A stretch of DNA of 64,000 nt, taken from Magnetospirillum molischianum DSM 120 (lineage in GTDB: Bacteria; Pseudomonadota; Alphaproteobacteria; Rhodospirillales; Magnetospirillaceae). This document shows positions 1 through 11,302 of the stretch, piece after piece. Each line of letters opens with the position of its first letter. The first letter of the stretch is position 1. Under the pieces are notes generated by a model. The model was not told where the DNA came from and did no database searches. It worked only from the letters and a program-made list of their open reading frames with translations. A program made the translations under genes and the position numbers. The stretch covers positions 58,451 through 122,450 of the forward strand of contig NZ_CAHP01000023.1 in the NCBI RefSeq assembly GCF_000294655.1, read 5' to 3'.

Positions 1-277
1 CCCCCTCGCGGTCCTCGGTACTGGTGGCCTCGCCCCAGCGCACCGTCCAGCGATAGGTCTTCGCCCCGTCCATCACATATTGAACGGTCTTGGTCGCTTC
101 CCCCAGCGCGATCGGCAAGACGCCGGACGCCAGCGGGTCGAGCGTACCGCCATGACCGACCTTGGCGGCATCCAGAATGCGGCGGATCTTCCCCACGACC
201 TGGGCCGAAGACAGACCGAGCGGCTTGTCTATCGACAACCAGCCGTCGATCTGACGGCCCTTGCGCTTGCGTGCCAT
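1..277 (-). CDS. truB: tRNA pseudouridine(55) synthase TruB (partial, C-terminus outside window)
   Basis: TruB isomerises U55 to pseudouridine in the T-loop of tRNAs. The first ~92 residues are present; the gene runs off the left edge. The start [12 protein letters not shown] is followed by the typical N-terminal motif [12 protein letters not shown] and then [13 protein letters not shown], which carries the catalytic Asp of the TruB family. It is the last visible gene of the minus-strand rimP-nusA-ylxR-infB-rbfA-truB operon, 158 bases downstream of rbfA. The ribosome binding site is weak. The assignment is secure even though only the N-terminal part is seen. Confidence 0.95.
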   Translation of the reverse strand, partial: MARKRKGRQIDGWLSIDKPLGLSSAQVVGKIRRILDAAKVGHGGTLDPLASGVLPIALGEATKTVQYVMDGAKTYRWTVRWGEATSTEDREG

Positions 278-370
278 TGATGTCGCTTTCGGATGAGGAA
301 CATGTGGGCTTGCCCACCCCGGCCGAGGACCAAGCTCGTGATCTCCCGGACCTCAGGATGGGGGCGGCAC

Positions 371-419
371 GGGGCCACAAACACGGCCCCTTGTGAATGC
401 AGGGCTTTGCCCTGCATTC
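371..419. repeat. Two adjacent hairpins in the rbfA-truB gap
   Basis: The 158-base gap between rbfA and truB holds two inverted repeats. One has six-base arms at 371-376 and 385-390 (GGGGCC/GGCCCC). The other has perfect 11-base arms at 395-405 and 409-419 with a three-base loop. Neither is followed by a T-run on the minus strand, so they are not classical terminators. They may be mRNA-processing or stability elements, or a dispersed palindrome. Confidence 0.55.
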
Positions 420-435
420 CATGGAAGAACGCCGA

Positions 436-831
436 TCAGACTCCTTCGCCACCTTCGAGGTCGCGAAGGACCTCGGGGCTGCGCAGGATATCGTCGATAC
501 GCGACGCTTCGTCGAAAGTGGTGTCGGGCTGGAACCACAAATCCGGCACGGTCCGCAACAAGGCGGACTTGCCGATTTCGTGGCGCAAGAACGCCTTGGC
601 CCGCTTCAAACCCGACAGAATCGGCGTAGTGTCGCCGCCACCCAGCGGCACCACGAAGACAGTGGCGTTGCGCAGGTCGGGGCTGACCCTCACCTCGGTG
701 ACGGTGATGCCCCGCCCGACCAGATCGGGATCACGGAACTCGCCGCGTTCGATCACGGCGGCGATGATGTGGCGAAGCTCCTCACCGACGCGCAGCTGAC
801 GCTGCGACGGCGGTTTGTTTCCCCTCGGCAT
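436..831 (-). CDS. rbfA: Ribosome-binding factor A
   Basis: RbfA is a small KH-type protein that binds immature 30S subunits and helps 16S rRNA 5'-end maturation. The product is 131 residues from MPRGNKPPSQRQLRVGEEL; the family core includes the segment with VTEVRVSPDLRNATVFV. The open frame extends 33 codons upstream into infB, but the start at 831 fits the family N-terminus and leaves 43 bases after the infB stop. It sits between infB and truB, as is common in proteobacteria. Confidence 0.95.
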   Translation of the reverse strand: MPRGNKPPSQRQLRVGEELRHIIAAVIERGEFRDPDLVGRGITVTEVRVSPDLRNATVFVVPLGGGDTTPILSGLKRAKAFLRHEIGKSALLRTVPDLWFQPDTTFDEASRIDDILRSPEVLRDLEGGEGV

Positions 832-874
832 GAACGCGCTCCTTCCGGCTTGATCGAAGGCGGTACGACGCCCC

Positions 875-3484
875 TTACAGGGTCGCCGCAACCTCCTCGA
901 TCTCGAAGCATTCGATGACGTCGCCGGCACGGATGTCTTCGTAATTGGTGAAGGACATACCGCATTCGTAACCGTCGCGGACTTCCTTCACGTCTTCCTT
1001 GAAGCGCTTCAACTGGGCGAGATCGCCGGTATGGATCACCACGTCGTCACGGAGCAGACGGACCTTGCTGCCACGCTTGACGATACCTTCGGTGATCATG
1101 CAACCCGCAACCTTGCCGACCTTGGTGATCGAGAACACTTCGCGGATCGACGCGTAGCCAAGGAAACGCTCGCGCAGAGTCGGCGCCAACATCCCCGACA
1201 GCATCTTCTTCAGATCGTCGGTGACGTCATAGATGATGGAGTAGTAGCGGATATCGACACCATCACGCCGAGCCATATCGCGGGCCTGGGGATTGGCACG
1301 AACGTTAAAGCCAATGATCAGACCGCCCGAAGCCTTCGCCAGGGTGACATCGGATTCGTTGATGCCGCCAACGGCCGAGTGCAGAACCCGAACCTTGACC
1401 GAATCGTTGCCGATCTTCTCGACGGTCGAAGCGATCGCCTCGACCGATCCCTGCACGTCGCCTTTGATGACGATCGGCAGTTCCTTGGCGTCACCGGCCT
1501 TGATCGCCGAGAACATCTGCTCAAGCGTTCCGCGCTGGGCCAACCGGGCCCGCGCCTCGCGCTCGACACGCTGACGGTAATTGGCGACTTCACGGGCGCG
1601 AGACTCGTCATCGACGATGACGAAATCGTCACCAGCGGCAGGCGTTCCCTGAAGACCGAGCACTTCGACCGGGCTGGACGGGCCAGCTTCCTGGATCGAG
1701 TTGCCGCGATCATCGACCAGGGCACGGACACGGCCCCATTCCGACCCGGCGACGAACACTTCGCCGACACGCAGGGTACCGGTCTGAACCAGAACGGTTG
1801 CGACCGAACCACGACCTTTTTCCATCTTGGCTTCGATCACCACGCCCTGGGCGGTGCGTTCGGGATTCGCCTTGAGGTCAAGGATTTCAGCCTGGAGAAG
1901 GATCGCCTCCTCCAGCTTATCGAGATTCATGCGCTTCTTGGCCGAGACCTCGATCGCGAGCACGTCGCCGCCCAGGTCTTCGGTCACCAGTTCATGCTGC
2001 AACAGCTCCTGGCGCACCCGATCCGGGTTGGCGTCGGGCTTGTCGATCTTATTGATCGCGACAATGATCGGCACACCGGCGGCCTTGGCATGACGGATCG
2101 CTTCGACCGTCTGCGGCATGATGCCGTCATCGGCGGCGACCACCAGGACCACGATGTCGGTGACCTTGGCACCACGGGCACGCATGGCGGTGAACGCCTC
2201 ATGGCCGGGGGTGTCGATGAAGGTGATCCGGCCACCGCCGCTCATCGTCACCTGATAGGCACCGATATGCTGGGTGATTCCACCGGCCTCGCCCGACACC
2301 ACGTCGGTTTCGCGTAGAGCGTCAAGCAGCGACGTCTTGCCGTGATCGACGTGTCCCATGATCGTGACGACGGGAGCGCGGGCTTCCAGCACTTCGTCTT
2401 CATTGGTCTCGCCACCCAGGCCGAGCAGAACGTCGGCTTCGGAAACGCGGCGGGAGTTATGACCGAACTCGGTCACCACCAGTTCGGCGGTGTCGGCGTC
2501 GATCGCCTGATTAATGCTGGCCATCACGCCCATCCGCATCAACGCCTTGATGACGTCGGAGCCACGGGCGGCCATACGGTTGGCCAATTCCTGGACAGTG
2601 ATGGATTCGGGAATGATAACGTCGCGGATGACTTTCTCGGCACCAGTCTGCTGGTGCTTGAGGCGCTCGCGCTCGCGGGCACGCTTGACGGCCGCGAGGG
2701 AACGGCCGCGCTCGGAGCGGTCGTCATCGGTCAGCGCGTCGGTGATGGTCAGCTTGCCGGTGCGACGACGCGGCTCGTTGCGCTTGACCGGGGCAGGCTT
2801 GTGAGCGGCGGCGCGCTTCTTGGCGCGGGCCTCTTCCTCTTCCTCTTCCTCGGTGCGCGGACGGGCTACGGCTGCGGCATCCCCAGCGGGGGCGGCACCG
2901 GCCGGAGCGGCGGCAGCCGGAGCCGCAACCGTCGGCGCAGCAACGACAGCCGGAGCAGCGCTGGGCGCGGCGACCGGAGCGACGGGTTCAGGAGCGACGA
3001 CAACCGGTTCGGGCTGGGCGGCAAGCGCCTCGGCCTCGGCAATACGGCGAGCGGCCTCTTCCTCTTCGGCGCGGCGGCGGGCGGCCTCTTCCTCGGCGAG
3101 GCGGAGAACCTCCTCTTCCTCGGCAATACGGCGAGCGGTCTCGGCGGCGCGCTGGGCCTCCAGCAACGCCCTGGCGCGGGCCTGCTTCTCATGATTGGTA
3201 AGATCATGAGCGTTGACGGAGCGCATCGCCGCTTCGACCTTGGCCACGGCGGCGGCGAGGTCGGCCTCGGCGGCGGAGTGAACGCCGTCCTTGACCTCAT
3301 GCATCGCACCACCGACGCTGCTGAAAGTCCGCTTTTTGCGGACCTCAACAGTCACGGTCTTGGAACGGCCATGCGAGAAGCTCTGCCGGACCTGACCGGT
3401 CTCGACGGTCTTCTTGAGCTCCAGCTTGCCCGGCTGGGGCAGCTTCAGCGGGGCTTTACGGTCTTGATCCTTGGAATCGCTCAT
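875..3484 (-). CDS. infB: Translation initiation factor IF-2
   Basis: IF-2 is the GTPase that places fMet-tRNA on the 30S subunit and promotes subunit joining. The product is 869 residues from [16 protein letters not shown]; the open frame reads 27 codons further upstream, but this start matches the usual alphaproteobacterial N-terminus. After a conserved N-terminal stretch comes a low-complexity Glu/Ala/Arg-rich linker (about residues 110-260, encoded by repeated purine-rich triplets), then the GTPase domain. Visible motifs are G1 GHVDHGKT near residue 375, DTPGHE near 424 and NKID near 480, followed by IF-2 domains II-IV. It lies in the nusA operon, 96 bases after the YlxR-like gene. Confidence 0.97.
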   Translation of the reverse strand: MSDSKDQDRKAPLKLPQPGKLELKKTVETGQVRQSFSHGRSKTVTVEVRKKRTFSSVGGAMHEVKDGVHSAAEADLAAAVAKVEAAMRSVNAHDLTNHEKQARARALLEAQRAAETARRIAEEEEVLRLAEEEAARRRAEEEEAARRIAEAEALAAQPEPVVVAPEPVAPVAAPSAAPAVVAAPTVAAPAAAAPAGAAPAGDAAAVARPRTEEEEEEEARAKKRAAAHKPAPVKRNEPRRRTGKLTITDALTDDDRSERGRSLAAVKRARERERLKHQQTGAEKVIRDVIIPESITVQELANRMAARGSDVIKALMRMGVMASINQAIDADTAELVVTEFGHNSRRVSEADVLLGLGGETNEDEVLEARAPVVTIMGHVDHGKTSLLDALRETDVVSGEAGGITQHIGAYQVTMSGGGRITFIDTPGHEAFTAMRARGAKVTDIVVLVVAADDGIMPQTVEAIRHAKAAGVPIIVAINKIDKPDANPDRVRQELLQHELVTEDLGGDVLAIEVSAKKRMNLDKLEEAILLQAEILDLKANPERTAQGVVIEAKMEKGRGSVATVLVQTGTLRVGEVFVAGSEWGRVRALVDDRGNSIQEAGPSSPVEVLGLQGTPAAGDDFVIVDDESRAREVANYRQRVEREARARLAQRGTLEQMFSAIKAGDAKELPIVIKGDVQGSVEAIASTVEKIGNDSVKVRVLHSAVGGINESDVTLAKASGGLIIGFNVRANPQARDMARRDGVDIRYYSIIYDVTDDLKKMLSGMLAPTLRERFLGYASIREVFSITKVGKVAGCMITEGIVKRGSKVRLLRDDVVIHTGDLAQLKRFKEDVKEVRDGYECGMSFTNYEDIRAGDVIECFEIEEVAATL

Positions 3485-3580
3485 GTATGACTTCGTCTCT
3501 CTCGCGGCCTGAATGGCGGCCGGATTGCCACCGGTAATCCGATTTCGGTCAACCTCACCGGACAAGCCGGTTTCTCCCCT

Positions 3581-4252
3581 TTAGTCCCGTCGGACTGTGT
3601 CCGCCGGTTCCTCCCCCACGTCGCCCTGACGAAACCCCGCCAATAGCGCCGCCTCCCCAACAAGACGGCTGGCCAGTTTTCCTGGCGACAAACACACATG
3701 CACGGCCGTGTCACGGCCAAAAACGGACCCCAGTTCGGTTCCGTCGAAGAGTTCGATCACCGGAATGCATCCGGTTCCACCGTGCCCCGCCGCCAACGCC
3801 CGGACCTTTTCGCGTCCATCGCGTGAAGCGTCGCGAGCGGCAAGAATAAGAGCGGCACGCCCGGCGCGAACCTCGGCGCACACCTTCTCGAAACCACAGA
3901 CCGCGCGCCCGGCGCGGCGGGCCAACCCCAAACCGTCAAGGCAGCGACGCACCAGCAATGCCTCGATCCGACCCGCCAAATCGTCCGGCACAGTGACCGG
4001 GCGGCGGGCGGCGCGGGAAAAGAAGCGCTTGGCCACGGCCGTATTTACCACATCCCGGCCAGCGCTCAACCAGATTCCCCGTCCAGGTAGACGATGGTTA
4101 GGGTCGGGAACCACCGAGTCGTCGGGCGCCACAACGAAACGCAGCAGTTCGGCCTTGGGCCGGACCACGCCGGTGACGATGCAACGGCGGTTTGGTCCGG
4201 TCTCCTCGTCCTCTTCACCCGGCAGCTTACTCTCTGCCTCGGGTCCGGGCAT
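3581..4252 (-). CDS. YlxR-family (DUF448) RNA-binding protein with C-terminal L7Ae-like part
   Basis: The 223-residue product begins with an acidic stretch and then the YlxR domain: RRCIVTG, RPKAELLRFV and the GRGIWL motif that marks DUF448. The C-terminal half (LGLARRAGRAVCGFEKV and on) resembles the L7Ae/YlxQ fold, a fusion common in alphaproteobacteria. Its place between nusA and infB is the classic YlxR position. I chose the start at 4252 because GGAAAGGA lies just upstream; a start at 4300 would overlap nusA by 28 bases. An RNA-binding role is inferred from the families. Confidence 0.88.
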   Translation of the reverse strand: MPGPEAESKLPGEEDEETGPNRRCIVTGVVRPKAELLRFVVAPDDSVVPDPNHRLPGRGIWLSAGRDVVNTAVAKRFFSRAARRPVTVPDDLAGRIEALLVRRCLDGLGLARRAGRAVCGFEKVCAEVRAGRAALILAARDASRDGREKVRALAAGHGGTGCIPVIELFDGTELGSVFGRDTAVHVCLSPGKLASRLVGEAALLAGFRQGDVGEEPADTVRRD

Positions 4253-4272
4253 CGTCAATCCTTTCCGGGCCG

Positions 4273-5790
<1,518 letters not shown>

Positions 5791-5791
5791 C

Positions 5792-6301
5792 TTAATCGTC
5801 TGTCCTCAAACCTTCCTGGTCCTTGATGGTCGCTCGGATCAGCTCGTCGGTCAGCACCAGCTTGGCGCCACGGACATCGGCGAGCGGAATGGCGACCTCT
5901 CCGGTCTCGACCACAAGACGGACAGCATCCGCGTCGTCAAGACCGACCAACCGGCCACGGAACCGCTTACGGCCCTCGATCGGCTGCGCCGATTCCAGCT
6001 TCACTTCGAAGCCGGCCCACTGCACGAAATCCTTGGCTCTGGTCAGCGGCCGATCGACGCCGGGAGAGCTGACCTCAAGGGTATAAGCCCCTGAGATCGG
6101 GTCTTCGACATCGAGAAGCGCCGAGAGCGACCGGCTGATGCCGACGCAATCCTCGACCCCCATCGCCGCGCCATCCTTACGGTCGGCCATGATCTGGAGA
6201 GTCAGGCGCTGATTGCCCTGCAACTGGACCCGAACCAGATCGTAACCCATGGCATCCAGGGAAGGACCGATCAGGGCCTCTAAACGGCTTTGAAGATCCA
6301 T
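5792..6301 (-). CDS. rimP: Ribosome maturation factor RimP
   Basis: RimP assists 30S subunit maturation. The product is 169 residues from MDLQSRLEALIGPSLDAMGY, with the two-domain RimP layout and the family motif VSSPGVDRPL. The reading frame stays open 159 codons upstream, but that extension translates the terminator hairpin and its T-tract (giving a phenylalanine-rich run) and is not coding. First gene of the operon; its promoter and leader lie at 6331-6434. Confidence 0.95.
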   Translation of the reverse strand: MDLQSRLEALIGPSLDAMGYDLVRVQLQGNQRLTLQIMADRKDGAAMGVEDCVGISRSLSALLDVEDPISGAYTLEVSSPGVDRPLTRAKDFVQWAGFEVKLESAQPIEGRKRFRGRLVGLDDADAVRLVVETGEVAIPLADVRGAKLVLTDELIRATIKDQEGLRTDD

Positions 6302-6330
6302 GATGACCCGATGCCTTGCGACCAACGACC

Positions 6331-6362
6331 TAAAAAACAAAAAAGTGGGCCTTCGGCCCACT
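6331..6362 (-). terminator. Rho-independent terminator-like hairpin in the rimP leader (putative attenuator)
   Basis: On the minus strand a GC-rich stem (arms 6356-6362 and 6344-6350, a further closing C-G pair, GAA loop) is followed at once by six T, a G and six more T. It lies about 30 bases upstream of the rimP start and about 40 bases downstream of the predicted transcription start. It therefore sits inside the operon's own leader rather than after another gene. Premature terminators of this kind have been described upstream of rimP in alphaproteobacteria; control by NusA level or leader refolding is inference. Confidence 0.8.
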
Positions 6363-6406
6363 CTCACCATCCTGTCACCAGGCATGTAAGACTGTGTCTG
6401 AAACGT

Positions 6407-6434
6407 ACTATAACCATTTCCGCGCCCGAGGCAA
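6407..6434 (-). promoter_or_regulatory. Sigma70-type promoter for the rimP-nusA-infB operon
   Basis: On the minus strand TTGCCT (6434-6429) is separated by 16 bases from TATAGT (6412-6407), placing the transcription start near 6400. It faces rimP, with the leader hairpin directly downstream. Confidence 0.65.
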
Positions 6435-6576
6435 GTCCGATATCCCCAAGGACGATCCACCAAGGGGAGGATGGAACAGTGGCGGCCTCCGGCCCACGAC
6501 CGCCGCCAGATTACCCCTACCTGCGGCGGCGAGGACCACTGTATAAGGTCGCCGCAACGAAGCGACGGAGCGGAAG

Positions 6577-7803
6577 ATGTCTGGAATACAAAGCAATTCG
6601 GGTCTGACCACCGCCTATGTCGCCACGGCTTTTCTCGCCCCCGTGGTCGCAGCCACCGCTCCCAAAGGTGTCGCTCCGCTATTCGTCTTGTTCGCCATCG
6701 TCGCGATCGGTTGTTTCCGTCGCAGCACCGGACACTGGCCTCGCCCCGATCTGGCGGCAAGCGCAATCCTGGCCGCAATCACTCTGTTCGGCGCAGCAAG
6801 CCTGAACTGGACCACCGGACTTTCCGCCGACACTCGGACCTGGATTGTTCAGACCGCTCCCGTGTTCGGACTGGGCCTTCTGGTGCTCCCCACCGCCCGG
6901 CTCGTCGATGAAAAAAACCGCCGTCGGATCGGTCTCGCGCTACTCGTCGGCTGCCTGCTCGCCCTCCTCCTTTATATTGGCGAACGCCGCCTTCTGGACC
7001 GTCAGGTCCAGCCAGGACTGGTTGCCGCCGCCCTGGTTTTGTGGCCGATTCTAGCTGTCCTGCCTTCCCTGCCTCGCCCCCGTCTGATCGGAGGCATGCT
7101 GATCCTGGCGATAATGGCGACGGCCGTGATCTTCGGCAGCCTGTCGTCGGTCCTCGCGGTGCTGTTCGGCGGCGCGGTGGCCGTTCTGGCCCGTCTGGCG
7201 CCCCGTTCGACCCCGGCCTTGCTGGGAACGGCGATGGTTGCCTGGACGCTGATCGCCCCGGTCGCCGCCTATCACCTTCCCGATCCAGAGACCGCCGCCA
7301 ATCGGATTCCGATGATCGCCAACTCAACACTGCACCGCCTTGTGATCTATCGCGGAACCGCCGAGTTGATCGCCCAGGCTCCGATCCTTGGCCACGGAGC
7401 CAACTCCGCCCGCAGCATTCCCGAAGGCCAGAACCGAATCGATTACGACTTCATGGTCGGCGAGAAACACTTCGCCGCTCATTCTGAACTGATCCCTCTA
7501 CATCCGCACAACGCCCTGCTTCAGGTCTGGCTGGAATTGGGTCTGGTCGGAGCGTTACTCGCCTGCGCCCTGTTCTTCATCGTCCTGCGCGGCATCGTCC
7601 GCACGACGGAAGGAACCGGGCGGGTTCTGTCCCTGGCGACTGTCGCGGCCGTGTTCGCGGTTCTGAACGTCAGCTTCGGCGCGTGGCAAAGCTGGTGGCT
7701 GTGCCTGATGCTGATCCTGGCCACGATGAACCGGGCCACCCTGGCCCGCCCCCAGGACTTGGGTCCGTCCGCGACTTCTGTTAAGAAACAAGTGTCACCC
7801 TAG
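6577..7803 (+). CDS. O-antigen ligase/polymerase family membrane protein
   Basis: This 408-residue protein has around ten hydrophobic segments and the Wzy_C/O-antigen-ligase signature near residue 305-320: a long periplasmic loop followed by PLHPHNALLQVWLELGLVG. The family (WaaL, Wzy) joins or polymerises O-antigen or other glycans in the periplasm. Three GT9 glycosyltransferase genes follow, which supports a role in lipopolysaccharide or a related surface glycan. Sequence alone cannot separate ligase from polymerase. The gene is divergent from the rimP operon. Confidence 0.8.
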   Translation: MSGIQSNSGLTTAYVATAFLAPVVAATAPKGVAPLFVLFAIVAIGCFRRSTGHWPRPDLAASAILAAITLFGAASLNWTTGLSADTRTWIVQTAPVFGLGLLVLPTARLVDEKNRRRIGLALLVGCLLALLLYIGERRLLDRQVQPGLVAAALVLWPILAVLPSLPRPRLIGGMLILAIMATAVIFGSLSSVLAVLFGGAVAVLARLAPRSTPALLGTAMVAWTLIAPVAAYHLPDPETAANRIPMIANSTLHRLVIYRGTAELIAQAPILGHGANSARSIPEGQNRIDYDFMVGEKHFAAHSELIPLHPHNALLQVWLELGLVGALLACALFFIVLRGIVRTTEGTGRVLSLATVAAVFAVLNVSFGAWQSWWLCLMLILATMNRATLARPQDLGPSATSVKKQVSP

Positions 7804-7827
7804 GGCGCGTTCCAAGGAGAGCCGGCG

Positions 7828-8961
7828 ATGAAACTGCACCGCCTGACCGACCCGCTGACCGGCTTGGAGCGGCGCTTGACCCACCGTCACGGCAGAGCCT
7901 CGGGCGTCTTGTTGATCTCGGCCGGCGGGTTGGGCGACACCGTGCTGTTCGCGCTGGTGGCCGAGCGCTTCGCCGCCCTGGCCGAACCGGGCGAGACCGT
8001 CACCGTCCTGCTGCGCTCCAACGCCGCCGAGATGGCGTTCCTGCTGCCGCCGTCCATCAATGTTCTGACGGTCGATTTCGTCGCCTTGCGCCACCCGGCC
8101 CAGCGGCGGCGGTATCTGGACGATCTTTATCGCCGTCACTATCGTCTTGTGGTCTCGACCGATTTCCAGCGCCATCCCGATCTTGACGAAGCTCTGGCCT
8201 TTGCCTGCTCCGCCCCCGAAAGCGCGGCGATGGTCCCCCGTCCCTGGGCCAAATACAACCGGCGACTCACCGCCAACCGCAAGCGCTGGGGCCGACTGAT
8301 CGAGACCGGGCCAGAGACTCTCGACAACAAGCTGCTGCGCTGGGCCGCCTTTGCCGATGCCCTGACCGGGCGCAGCCTGCCGCCGCCCCGCGTCGCATTG
8401 TCGCCAGAACGGCTGGCGGCGCAGACGCCCCCCGACCCAATTGTTGCCGACAAGCCAACCGTGGTGATCCAACCCTTTTCGGCGGTGCGCGGCAAACAAA
8501 GCCCCCCCGACTTGTTCCGCCAGATCATCGAGACGTTGCCTTCCGGCTGGCGAGTGCGGATCAGCGGCCACCCATCGGATTTCGAACGCTGCCCCGAATA
8601 CCGTCCACTCCTTGACCTGGAGGGAGTCAGCTTCGAGCCGATGCCGTTCGCCCAACTGGTCGGGGTTTTGCGGGCGGCACGGCTGGTGATCTCGGTCGAT
8701 ACCGGCTGCATGCATCTGGCCGCCGCGCTGGGAACGCCAACCCTATGTCTGGCCAGCGCCGCCTATGTCGGCGGCAACATTCCTTATGTCCCCGCGCTAG
8801 GGCCAACCTCGGCACGGTTCATCTGGACTCCGATGGCCTGTCAGGGATGTTTGGGCGATTGTCGCCGCCCCGCAGTCGATTCAATGTATCCTTGTGTCGC
8901 CGCCCTTCCTGCCGACGTCGTGATGCGGGCGGTTGCCGACATGACGGAGACCTTGCGATGA
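7828..8961 (+). CDS. Glycosyltransferase family 9 (heptosyltransferase-like) protein, copy 1
   Basis: The product is 377 residues. GT9 enzymes transfer heptose or similar sugars from nucleotide donors during core-oligosaccharide assembly at the inner membrane. The N-terminal Rossmann half has the glycine-rich turn GGLGD at residues 33-37; the C-terminal half has the donor-site segment VISVDTGCMHLAAALGTPTLCL. Near the C-terminus is a cysteine motif C-x2-C-x3-C-x10-C shared by all three GT9 copies here. The stop overlaps the next start (ATGA), so the genes are translationally coupled. The sugar specificity is unknown. Confidence 0.85.
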   Translation: MKLHRLTDPLTGLERRLTHRHGRASGVLLISAGGLGDTVLFALVAERFAALAEPGETVTVLLRSNAAEMAFLLPPSINVLTVDFVALRHPAQRRRYLDDLYRRHYRLVVSTDFQRHPDLDEALAFACSAPESAAMVPRPWAKYNRRLTANRKRWGRLIETGPETLDNKLLRWAAFADALTGRSLPPPRVALSPERLAAQTPPDPIVADKPTVVIQPFSAVRGKQSPPDLFRQIIETLPSGWRVRISGHPSDFERCPEYRPLLDLEGVSFEPMPFAQLVGVLRAARLVISVDTGCMHLAAALGTPTLCLASAAYVGGNIPYVPALGPTSARFIWTPMACQGCLGDCRRPAVDSMYPCVAALPADVVMRAVADMTETLR

Positions 8962-10076
8962 AGCTTGCGCCGCTGCTCGACCCGCTGCTGGGGTTCCTGC
9001 TGCGCCGTCGGTCCCGCCGCCGCCGCGCCGAGGGCGTGTTGCTGGTCAGCTCGCGCGGCCCGGCCGAGATGGTCTTCCTGTCGGCGGTGTTGGCCCGCTT
9101 CATGCGGCTGGGGCGGCTGGATGAAAGCGTAACCCTGCTGTGCCGCGCTGACGCCGCCGGGATGGCGTTTCTGTTCCCCCGTCTGCTGAAACTGCGGCGG
9201 ATCGATTTCGAGCGCCTCGACGAAACCGGCTACCGCTGGAAGGCTTTTTCCGACCTCCACGCCCAGCATTACCGCCTGATCGTTTCGCTCGATTACATCC
9301 GCATCCACGACCGCGACGAGGCGCTGATCGTCGCCGCCGATCCGGCCGAAACCGCCGGAATGATGCCGCCACGGCTGAGACGTAATTTCGAACGCCGTCG
9401 CGACGAGAGCGAAAAGGTGTTCGACACACTGTTCGAATCCGGCCCGATACGGCAGGACAAGATCGTCCGCTGGTCGAAATTCGCCGGCGCTGTTTTGGGA
9501 AAACACCAACCGCTTGAACTGGCTCTGCTGCCCGACAGCCTGTTACCGCCCGCAGAGCAAATGAGCGACACTGTTGTTCTCTTCCCTTTCTCCGGGGTGC
9601 GGCAGCGAATGCTCCCCGCCGAAAGCTGGCGGCGATTGGCCGAGGCGATCCCACCCCACTGGCGTATCCTGGTCGCCGGTCATCGCAGCGATTTCGACCG
9701 TCACCCCGCAATCATGACCCAGTTGAATCGCTCCAACGTCGAGATCGAAACCGGCGGCTTCGACCGACTGGCCTCGATCCTGATGGGAGCGCGGATGGCG
9801 GTCGGAGTCGATACCGCCGGACTGCATCTGGCGGTATTGCTGGGCACGCCAACCTTGTGTCTGGCCAGCGCCGCTTTTGTCGGAGCCGGAGTACCTTATG
9901 ACGAACGGATCGTCCCGGATAATGTCCAGTTCATCTATTCGCCGATGCCCTGTCAGGGTTGCATGGATCGCTGCAAATTCCCCCTGATCGATGGCATGTA
10001 CCCCTGTGTCGCCGATATCGATATCGAGTCGGCGATCGCCGCGATCGGCGACAACGTGACTCGCGGAGCGTTCTGA
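8958..10076 (+). CDS. Glycosyltransferase family 9-like protein, copy 2, with degenerate glycine-rich motif
   Basis: The product is 372 residues and clearly a paralogue of the preceding gene: the same MKL...DPL start, the same C-terminal VGVDTAGLHLAVLLGTPTLCLASAA-type segment (seen in parts), and the same C-x2-C-x3-C-x10-C motif. The GGLGD turn of copy 1 is replaced by RGPAE at residues 33-37, so donor or acceptor handling may differ, or the protein may be a non-catalytic partner. The start overlaps the upstream stop by four bases; the reading frame is open upstream but out of the operon logic. Confidence 0.8.
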   Translation: MKLAPLLDPLLGFLLRRRSRRRRAEGVLLVSSRGPAEMVFLSAVLARFMRLGRLDESVTLLCRADAAGMAFLFPRLLKLRRIDFERLDETGYRWKAFSDLHAQHYRLIVSLDYIRIHDRDEALIVAADPAETAGMMPPRLRRNFERRRDESEKVFDTLFESGPIRQDKIVRWSKFAGAVLGKHQPLELALLPDSLLPPAEQMSDTVVLFPFSGVRQRMLPAESWRRLAEAIPPHWRILVAGHRSDFDRHPAIMTQLNRSNVEIETGGFDRLASILMGARMAVGVDTAGLHLAVLLGTPTLCLASAAFVGAGVPYDERIVPDNVQFIYSPMPCQGCMDRCKFPLIDGMYPCVADIDIESAIAAIGDNVTRGAF

Positions 10077-10080
10077 TCTC

Positions 10081-11247
10081 ATGGGCTGGTTTTCGACTGT
10101 GTTTCCGCGCGGGATGCGCCGCCGCTGGTGGCTGTTCCGTCCGATCGATGCACTGGTGGCGCTGTGGCCTGCCCGGACGCCCCGGCGCGGCCTGCTGGTG
10201 GTGCGGATGGACGGCATCGGCGACATGGTGATCGCACGGGCGGCGCTGGAGCATTATCCCGCCGCCTTCGGGATCGGACGAGACGAGATCACCCTGCTCG
10301 GCTGCCATTCCTGGCGCGGACTGGCCGCCGAAGTGTTCCCCGGTATCCGGGTCGTCACCATCGACGAGCACGCTTTTGAGAAGAAATGGCTGTACCGGCT
10401 GAAGATCGCGTTGTGGGTCCGTCGCCAGGGATTCGAAATCGCGGTCTGCGACATGTTCATGCGCAAGACCCTAACCGCGGACACGTTAGTCTGGGCCAGC
10501 CGCGCCCCGACTCGGATCGTCGCCCAGCCTTTTATCACCGAGCGGACTCGCGCCGAATATGGCTGGTATCTGGCCCGCGCTACCCGCGTGATCGACACCG
10601 GCCCCTATCCAACGCACGAGGGTCTGCGCCACTTCACCTTCCTTGACGCCCTGACCGGCCGCCGCCACCCGCCCGAGGTTCCTCGTATCCCCTGGCGCGA
10701 GCGAATGCCCGCTGTGGCCGCCGATGGTGGCGCCCCCTACGTGGTGATGAATTTTGGCTCGAACGAACCGGGACGACGCTGGCCCTTCGACTCGTTTCTC
10801 GCCGTTGCTCGTCACTGCCTGGAATCCGGCCTGCGCGTCGTCTTCGTCGGCGCAGGACAGGAAGCCTTCGCCAAGCCGCGCATCGCCGCACTGAACCATC
10901 CCGGTGCCATCGACACGATCGGCACCCTGTCGCTCCCCGACCTGATCGACGTGATGAAGCATGCCGCCTGTGTCGTCACCAACGATACCGGCCCCGGCCA
11001 CCTTGCCCTGGGGGTTGGGGTGCCGACGGTGCTGCTGGCCGGAGGCGGTCATTTCGGTAGTTTCGTTCCCTATCCCGACCCGATCCGGCCTGCGGGAGCG
11101 GCGTTTTTGTCGGTAGAGATGGAGTGCTATCACTGTCTTTGGCGCTGCCCGAAGCGGACCTCGGCGGACGAAGCGTTCCCCTGCGTCGCCGCCATCCCGA
11201 CCGACATGGTGTGGCAGGCGATCCGGGAGCGGGTCGCCACCGTCTGA
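10081..11247 (+). CDS. Glycosyltransferase family 9 (heptosyltransferase-like) protein, copy 3
   Basis: The product is 388 residues. It has an intact glycine turn DGIGD at residues 44-48, an internal [12 protein letters not shown] motif typical of the second GT9 Rossmann domain, and the donor-site segment [20 protein letters not shown]. The C-terminal cysteine motif C-x2-C-x3-C-x11-C is present. It is more divergent from copies 1 and 2 than they are from each other. It follows copy 2 by four bases, so the ligase gene and the three GT9 genes probably form one unit. Confidence 0.85.
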   Translation: MGWFSTVFPRGMRRRWWLFRPIDALVALWPARTPRRGLLVVRMDGIGDMVIARAALEHYPAAFGIGRDEITLLGCHSWRGLAAEVFPGIRVVTIDEHAFEKKWLYRLKIALWVRRQGFEIAVCDMFMRKTLTADTLVWASRAPTRIVAQPFITERTRAEYGWYLARATRVIDTGPYPTHEGLRHFTFLDALTGRRHPPEVPRIPWRERMPAVAADGGAPYVVMNFGSNEPGRRWPFDSFLAVARHCLESGLRVVFVGAGQEAFAKPRIAALNHPGAIDTIGTLSLPDLIDVMKHAACVVTNDTGPGHLALGVGVPTVLLAGGGHFGSFVPYPDPIRPAGAAFLSVEMECYHCLWRCPKRTSADEAFPCVAAIPTDMVWQAIRERVATV

Positions 11248-11302
11248 GCACAATATCGGGGCGTGGCCCCACAATGGACATGGTTACGGAAAGGACGTTG
11301 GG

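Noticed and set aside
2820..3150. Tandem CTC/TTC-rich repeat
   Set aside because: It is the coding sequence of the Glu/Ala/Arg-rich linker of IF-2, normal for the family.
6302..6778. N-terminal extension of rimP by 159 codons
   Set aside because: The extension translates the promoter, leader hairpin and T-tract; the RimP family begins at MDLQSRLEAL.
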